A stretch of DNA of 10,157 nt from DATDMG01 sp036518955 (lineage in GTDB: Bacteria > Actinomycetota > Actinomycetes > Actinomycetales > Kineosporiaceae). The notes beneath the pieces are model-generated. The model did not search any database and was not told the origin of the DNA. It worked only from the letters and a program-made list of their open reading frames with translations. Within the stretch, counting starts at the first letter, position 1; each line of letters opens with the position of its first letter. The DNA is taken from positions 1-10,157 of the forward strand of contig DATDMG010000306.1 of assembly GCA_036518955.1 (NCBI GenBank). Reading direction: 5' to 3'. Made by a program: the position numbers and the translations under genes. This document shows positions 6,263-10,157 of the stretch, piece after piece.

Positions 6263-7768
6263 GTGCGGATCGCACTAGTCACTGAGGGTTCGTATCCCTT
6301 CTCGCACGGTGGCGTCAGCGTGTGGTGCGACCAGTTGATCCGCGGCGTGTCCGAGCACGACTTCGACATCGTGGCGATGACCGGGACCGGCGCGGAGCGT
6401 CGGCTGTGGCAGATGCCGACGAACGTCCGTTCCGTGCGGGCCGTCCCGCTCTGGGGGCCCGTCCGCAAGCTTCCCGCGACCCGGTTGTCGATGGTGCGCG
6501 GGCCGGGGCCGGGACCGAGCGGGCGGCCCGCTCGTCGGGGTGGTGACGCCGTCGTCAACTGCGGCCTGAACCTGGGCCGGGCGCTCGTCGAGCCTGACCT
6601 GCGCCTGGCCGGGCCGTGGTTCCGCGCCGCCCTCCAGGACTGGGCACGGCTGGCCCCGTCCCAGGACGTCGAGGCCGCCCTGCTGTCACCGGCCGTGATC
6701 ACCGTGCTGATGGACGGCTGGTCCTCCGACGAGCTCGCGGCGCACTGGGGCGGTCGCGAGCGCGGCCTGCCCACGGTGGGCGACGCCGTCACCGCGACCC
6801 GCCTGCTCGCGCACCTGTTGCGGCCGTTGGAACTCCAGCCGCCGGAGGCCGACATCGTCCATCTGGTCTCCAACGGGATCGCCGGTCTCACCGGGCTGGC
6901 GGCCCGGTGGTGGCACGGCACGCCGTTCGTCCTGTCCGAGCACGGGGTCTACCTGCGGGAGCGGTATCTGTCGTTCGGCCGGTCGGCCTACTCCCGCCCG
7001 GTGAAGTGGCTGCTCCTGCGCTTCTACCGGCTGCTCACCAGCGCGGTCTACGCCGAGGCGGCCCTGGTGGCGCCCGGCAACGTCTACAACCAGCGGTGGG
7101 AGCTGTGGGACGGCGTGCCGGACAGCGCGATCCGCACCGTCTACAACGGGGTCGATCCCCACGAGTTCGCCGCCGTCGAGGCCGAGCCGAAGGTCCCCAC
7201 CATCTCCTGGGTCGGACGGATCGACCCGATCAAGGGGTTGGAGACCCTGATCAACGCCTTCGCGCTGGTCCGCCGGCAGGTGCCCGAGTCCCGGCTGCGG
7301 ATCTTCGGCAGCGTCCCGGCGGGCAACGAGGACTACCGGGCCCGGCTGGAGGAGTTGACCCTGCACCTCGGCGTGGGCGCGGCGGTGACCTTCGAGGGTC
7401 GGGTGGAGTCCGCTCGGGACGCGTACGCCGCCGGTCACGTGGTCGCCCTGGCGAGTATCTCCGAAGGCTTCCCGTACACCGTGATCGAGGCGATGAGCTG
7501 TGGCCGGGCCACCGTGTCCACGGACGTCGGCGGGGTGGCGGAGGCGGTCGGCGACGCCGGGGTCATCGTGCCGCCGCGCAACCCGCAGGCCTTCGCCTCA
7601 GCCTGCGTGCAGCTGCTGCAGGACGCTGCCGAGCGCGGGCGGCTGGCCCGGCTGGCCCGCGAACGGGTGATCGATCTGTTCACCCTCGAGCAGTCCCTCA
7701 ACGCATTTCGCCGCATCTACTCCGACGTGGCCGCGGACGCGGACAGGTCGCGAAAGGTGAGCGCATGA
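6263..7768 (+). CDS. pelF: GT4 glycosyltransferase, PelF type
   Basis: A 501-residue GT-B glycosyltransferase, close to the usual PelF length of about 500. The N-terminus, MRIALVTEGSYPFSHGGVSV followed by WCDQLIRG, is the PelF/DUF3492 signature. LSEHGVYLRERY (225-235) is the inter-domain donor-site motif. The C-terminal GT4 domain has VYNGVDP (293-299), VGRIDPIKG (317-325) and the EX7E motif with Glu401 and Glu409 in EGFPYTVIE. PelF is the soluble polymerase of Pel-type exopolysaccharide and uses a UDP-hexosamine donor on the cytoplasmic face; this protein has no signal peptide or membrane helix. The GTG start is fixed by an in-frame TGA at 6245-6247 and a purine-rich GAGGGAGAGGGG site just upstream. 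Its stop overlaps the next gene (ATGA), so the two are coupled. A Gly/Pro/Arg-rich stretch at residues 79-94 looks like an exposed loop. Polymer identity is inferred; a related GT4 of another pathway is possible but less likely given the neighbours. Confidence 0.85.
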   Translation: MRIALVTEGSYPFSHGGVSVWCDQLIRGVSEHDFDIVAMTGTGAERRLWQMPTNVRSVRAVPLWGPVRKLPATRLSMVRGPGPGPSGRPARRGGDAVVNCGLNLGRALVEPDLRLAGPWFRAALQDWARLAPSQDVEAALLSPAVITVLMDGWSSDELAAHWGGRERGLPTVGDAVTATRLLAHLLRPLELQPPEADIVHLVSNGIAGLTGLAARWWHGTPFVLSEHGVYLRERYLSFGRSAYSRPVKWLLLRFYRLLTSAVYAEAALVAPGNVYNQRWELWDGVPDSAIRTVYNGVDPHEFAAVEAEPKVPTISWVGRIDPIKGLETLINAFALVRRQVPESRLRIFGSVPAGNEDYRARLEELTLHLGVGAAVTFEGRVESARDAYAAGHVVALASISEGFPYTVIEAMSCGRATVSTDVGGVAEAVGDAGVIVPPRNPQAFASACVQLLQDAAERGRLARLARERVIDLFTLEQSLNAFRRIYSDVAADADRSRKVSA

Positions 7769-9270
7769 GCGCCGAACCGATCATCGAGCCCACCTCGTCG
7801 AGGCTGCGGTTCCCGTTCCAGCTGTCGGGCCGGTCCCGTCGCGGCGGGAACCGCAGCCGGCACAGCGCGTCGGGTGCCACCCCTGCGCACCGCGTCTGGA
7901 ACGGCCACGAGCGCCGGTCCACCGATCGGCTCCGTCGGTTGGCTCGCGACTACGACGCGCTGTGCACCGGCGCCGTGGACGCCGCCGAGGTCGCCGCTGG
8001 TCTCGAGGCCTCCGGATTCACCGACGGCTCGGCCCGGGAGTACGGATTCCCGGGGATCTTCGCCCTGGCGGAGGAGCTCTACCGGCAGACCCCGCGGTTG
8101 GCCGAACGCAGCCCCGGCCGGCTGGCCAACCCCTGGGCCGAGCGCCCGCTGCGCCACCTGACCCGCGGCCTGACCTTCGCGTTGCCCGGCCTGGTCCTGG
8201 TCGCCTGCTTGCCCGGCCTGACCACTCGGGCCGACCTGGTCGCGATGACGGTCGCCATGCTGCTGGGCTGGCCGGCGAGCCAGGCGATCGCGTTCGTCGG
8301 CTTCGCCCTGGAGAGTCGCCGTCACCCGCGCGCCGCGGCCGCCGTGCTGCTGCTGGCCCTGACGGCCTTCGCGCTGGCGGCCGGCGTCCTGGCCGTCCTG
8401 GCCGGGTCGTGGGGGACGTCCTCGAGGGTGGCGGCGATCGCCGCCGGGGAGGTCGTCTACATCGCTGCCGCGGCCGTCGTCCTGGTCCTCAGCCACGAGC
8501 TGGTGATCATCGGTGCCCTGCTCCCCGGCCTGATGGCGACCGCCTGCTCGTGGTGGGTGCCGGGCACGTCCGGGTGGGTGGTGGCTGTCGGCGCAGGCAC
8601 CAGCGTCGCCCTGATCACCGTCGCGGCGGTGCTGGCCTGCGCCCCCGCCCGGGTGCGCGACCTTCGCGCCGGCTTCGCCGTCCTCACCCGGCACGATGCC
8701 GTCGACACCCTGTTCCACCTGGGCTACGGCCTGGCCGGCGGCGTGCTGATCACGGTGCCGGCCCTGGCCGGCCCGCGGACGGCGGCCGGCTCCCTGGCGC
8801 TGCTGCCGGTGATCTGGTCCATGGGCAGCGCGGAGTGGAACGTGGTGCGGCTCCGCCGGCGCTCCTTCGACCTGCTCAACGAGTCGATCTCGGTGCAGCT
8901 GTTCCAGCGCTCGGTCCGGCGCCTGGCCGTCACCAGCCTGGTGCGCTACCTGGCTGAACTCGCCCTGCTCACCGCGGTGCTGGTGGCCGGGATCCGGATC
9001 ACCACCGGCGTGCTCCCCGGACCGCCCCTGGCGATCGCGCTGCTGGCCAGCTGGGTGCTGGGCGCCGGCTTCTACCTGGCTCTGACGCTGACCTCGCTGG
9101 ACCGGGTCCGCGCCGTCGTGCCCCGGCTGGCGCTCGCCGTCGCGCTCGCCCTGGCTGCCTCCCTCGCCGCACCCCGCTGGCCCGCCGTCCTGGTCGGGCC
9201 GGTGGTCCTGGTGCTCAGCCTGACGCCGGCGCTGCGGCGCACGGTGGCAGACCCGGTCCGGCACATGTGA
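7765..9270 (+). CDS. Twelve-helix membrane protein in the PelG position
   Basis: A 501-residue integral membrane protein whose ATG overlaps the PelF-type stop (ATGA) after an AAAGGTGAG ribosome site. Residues 1-130 are hydrophilic: an Arg/Ser-rich start, then a helical segment (RLRRLARDYDALCTGAVD to FGIFALAEELYRQ region, about 55-112). Twelve hydrophobic segments follow at roughly 135-153, 158-181, 189-214, 222-243, 246-264, 270-292, 316-335, 339-360, 388-410, 421-445, 453-469 and 472-489. A long basic cytoplasmic loop (361-387, VRLRRRSFDLL...) separates helices 8 and 9. Twelve helices directly after PelF match PelG, a MOP-superfamily transporter that with PelD, PelE and PelF forms the inner-membrane Pel complex. 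Sequence similarity to PelG was not clear by eye, and the N-terminal extension is longer than in Pseudomonas PelG, so this could instead be another polymer exporter or a lineage-specific membrane partner. Membrane location is secure; the transport role is inferred from position and topology. Confidence 0.7.
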   Translation: MSAEPIIEPTSSRLRFPFQLSGRSRRGGNRSRHSASGATPAHRVWNGHERRSTDRLRRLARDYDALCTGAVDAAEVAAGLEASGFTDGSAREYGFPGIFALAEELYRQTPRLAERSPGRLANPWAERPLRHLTRGLTFALPGLVLVACLPGLTTRADLVAMTVAMLLGWPASQAIAFVGFALESRRHPRAAAAVLLLALTAFALAAGVLAVLAGSWGTSSRVAAIAAGEVVYIAAAAVVLVLSHELVIIGALLPGLMATACSWWVPGTSGWVVAVGAGTSVALITVAAVLACAPARVRDLRAGFAVLTRHDAVDTLFHLGYGLAGGVLITVPALAGPRTAAGSLALLPVIWSMGSAEWNVVRLRRRSFDLLNESISVQLFQRSVRRLAVTSLVRYLAELALLTAVLVAGIRITTGVLPGPPLAIALLASWVLGAGFYLALTLTSLDRVRAVVPRLALAVALALAASLAAPRWPAVLVGPVVLVLSLTPALRRTVADPVRHM

Positions 9271-9275
9271 GCCCG

Positions 9276-9308
9276 ACCGGCGAGGGATCGGTCCCCCCCA
9301 CCGCCGGT
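9276..9308 (+). terminator. Nested hairpin downstream of the 12-helix membrane protein
   Basis: ACCGGCG (9276-9282) pairs with CGCCGGT (9302-9308), and within it GGGA (9284-9287) pairs with TCCC (9292-9295). It starts 6 bases past the stop at 9270. A second small stem, GGCCG-GTT-CGGCC, lies at 9342-9354. With no T-run this is a candidate only. It suggests that the LegB-like gene may be partly uncoupled from the pair upstream. Confidence 0.45.
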
Positions 9309-9370
9309 TGTCCGCCCGCCCGGATCCCCCGGTAAGCCCTGGGCCGGTTCGGCCTGCCCGCCCCGCCCCG

Positions 9371-9444
9371 ATGATCACCCCTGAAGCCCGACGATCACCC
9401 CTGAAGCCCGACATCACCCTTGAAGCCCGACATCACCCCTGAAG
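9371..9444. repeat. Four-copy 19-20 bp tandem repeat in the LegB-like leader
   Basis: The units are ATGATCACCCCTGAAGCCCG (9371-9390), ACGATCACCCCTGAAGCCCG (9391-9410), ACATCACCCTTGAAGCCCG (9411-9429) and a partial copy ACATCACCCCTGAAG (9430-9444). The core CACCCCTGAAG recurs every 20, 19 and 19 bases. The last copy runs into the Shine-Dalgarno site GAAGGAG (9441-9447). The array occupies the space immediately before the GTG at 9456 and looks like a stack of operator sites or a leader RNA element. Confidence 0.85.
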
Positions 9445-9455
9445 GAGAGACCCAC

Positions 9456-10157
9456 GTGAGCACGACACCTGCCGGTCCGGGAGAGCTGGTCGCCGTCACC
9501 GGCGCCGACGGTTTCATCGGCTCCCACCTGGTGGAGACCCTCGTCGAGCGCGGGTTCCGCGTCCGGGCGATGGCCCTGTACAACTCGTTCGGCAGCTACG
9601 GCTGGCTGGACACCCTGCCACGGGACGTGATGGACAACGTCGAGGTCGTGCTCGGCGACGTGCGCGACCCGGGCTGCGTCCAGCCGTTCGTCGAGGGTGT
9701 CTCGACCGTGTACCACCTGGCCGCCCTCATCGCGATCCCCTACTCCTACACCGCTCCGCGTTCCTACGTCGAGACCAACGTGCTCGGCACGATGAACGTG
9801 CTGGACGCCGTCAACCGGTGCGGCACGCCGCGGATGGTGCACACCTCCACCAGCGAGACCTACGGCACCGCCCGCACGGTGCCGATCGCCGAGACCCACC
9901 CGCTGCAGGCCCAGTCGCCGTACGCCGCCAGCAAGCTGGCGGCGGACAAGCTGGCCGAGAGCTACCACCTGAGCTTCGCCACGCCCGTCGTCACGCTCCG
10001 CCCGTTCAACACCTACGGGCCGCGGCAGTCGGCCCGGGCCGTGATCCCGACCGTCATCTCGCAGATCGCCGCCGGGCAGAAGGTCATCTCGATCGGATCG
10101 CTGGCGCCGACCCGTGACTTCAACTTCGTGAAGGACACCGCGGCTGCCTTCCTCGCC
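9456..10157 (+). CDS. NAD-dependent sugar-nucleotide 4,6-dehydratase/epimerase, LegB-like (5' part)
   Basis: The first 234 residues of an extended short-chain dehydrogenase; the 3' end lies outside the window (family length is about 320-340). The Rossmann motif GADGFIGSH (16-24) binds NAD. LYNSFGSYGWLD (41-52) and the AALIAIPYSY stretch (89-98) are characteristic of LegB-type 4,6-dehydratases. The active site has TSTSETYG (130-137; Ser133-Glu134 where RmlB-like enzymes have Asp-Glu) and the Y156-AAS-K160 catalytic pair. RPFNTYGPRQSARAVIPT (182-199) is the substrate-loop motif. The GTG start is supported by GAAGGAG 8 bases upstream. LegB acts on nucleotide-linked GlcNAc in legionaminic acid synthesis; related enzymes act as C4-epimerases, as PelX/GalE do to supply UDP-GalNAc for Pel. 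Which reaction applies cannot be told from the visible part. The spacing of 185 bases from the membrane gene and the repeat array suggest its own control. Confidence 0.85.
   Translation, partial: MSTTPAGPGELVAVTGADGFIGSHLVETLVERGFRVRAMALYNSFGSYGWLDTLPRDVMDNVEVVLGDVRDPGCVQPFVEGVSTVYHLAALIAIPYSYTAPRSYVETNVLGTMNVLDAVNRCGTPRMVHTSTSETYGTARTVPIAETHPLQAQSPYAASKLAADKLAESYHLSFATPVVTLRPFNTYGPRQSARAVIPTVISQIAAGQKVISIGSLAPTRDFNFVKDTAAAFLA

Noticed and set aside
6616..7764. Plus-strand reading frame open upstream of the 12-helix protein, suggesting a much longer protein
   Set aside because: The upstream part is an Arg/Gly/Pro-rich shadow of the pelF frame. The ATG at 7765 with its ribosome site and ATGA overlap is the natural start.
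7717..9417. Long minus-strand open frame opposite the membrane protein gene
   Set aside because: Its low-complexity Gly/Gln/Arg/His composition is typical of the complement of a Leu/Ala/Val-rich membrane protein; it has no ribosome site or motif.

Overview
The window is very GC-rich, with strong G/C third-position bias, GTG starts, purine-rich Shine-Dalgarno sites and Ala/Pro/Thr-rich lipoprotein linkers. This points to a high-GC Gram-positive actinobacterium. No genus can be named safely from the sequence alone.

Layout. (i) Bases 2-259 (+) are the 3' end of an ASCH-domain protein that converges on the next gene. (ii) Bases 434-5749 (-) carry three exported proteins on one strand: a DUF3558-like lipoprotein (5749-5024), a large secreted polysaccharide deacetylase resembling carbohydrate esterase family 18 (Agd3 type) with four C-terminal Ig-like repeats (4761-1636), and a GH114 endo-alpha-1,4-polygalactosaminidase lipoprotein (1447-434). 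(iii) Bases 5750-6262 are a 513-base divergent control region holding 20-bp tandem repeats and an AT-rich promoter-like island. (iv) Bases 6263-9270 (+) are two translationally coupled genes: a PelF-type GT4 glycosyltransferase, and a 12-helix membrane protein in the PelG position with a long cytosolic N-terminus. (v) After a hairpin and a four-copy 19-20 bp repeat array, a LegB-type NAD-dependent sugar-nucleotide dehydratase/epimerase starts at 9456 and runs off the end.

Interpretation. The window looks like one part of an exopolysaccharide locus. LegB-like would make an activated sugar, PelF-like would polymerise it in the cytoplasm, and the 12-helix protein would help move the chain across the membrane. 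The secreted deacetylase would unmask amino groups and the GH114 lipoprotein would trim or release the polymer. Tailoring enzymes of the fungal galactosaminogalactan type (GH114 plus CE18-like) beside a bacterial Pel-type PelF/PelG-like pair is the main finding. The polymer is most plausibly an N-acetylgalactosamine-rich, partly deacetylated glycan, but that is inference from family membership and neighbourhood. No RNA genes, CRISPR arrays, insertion sequences or phage genes were seen.
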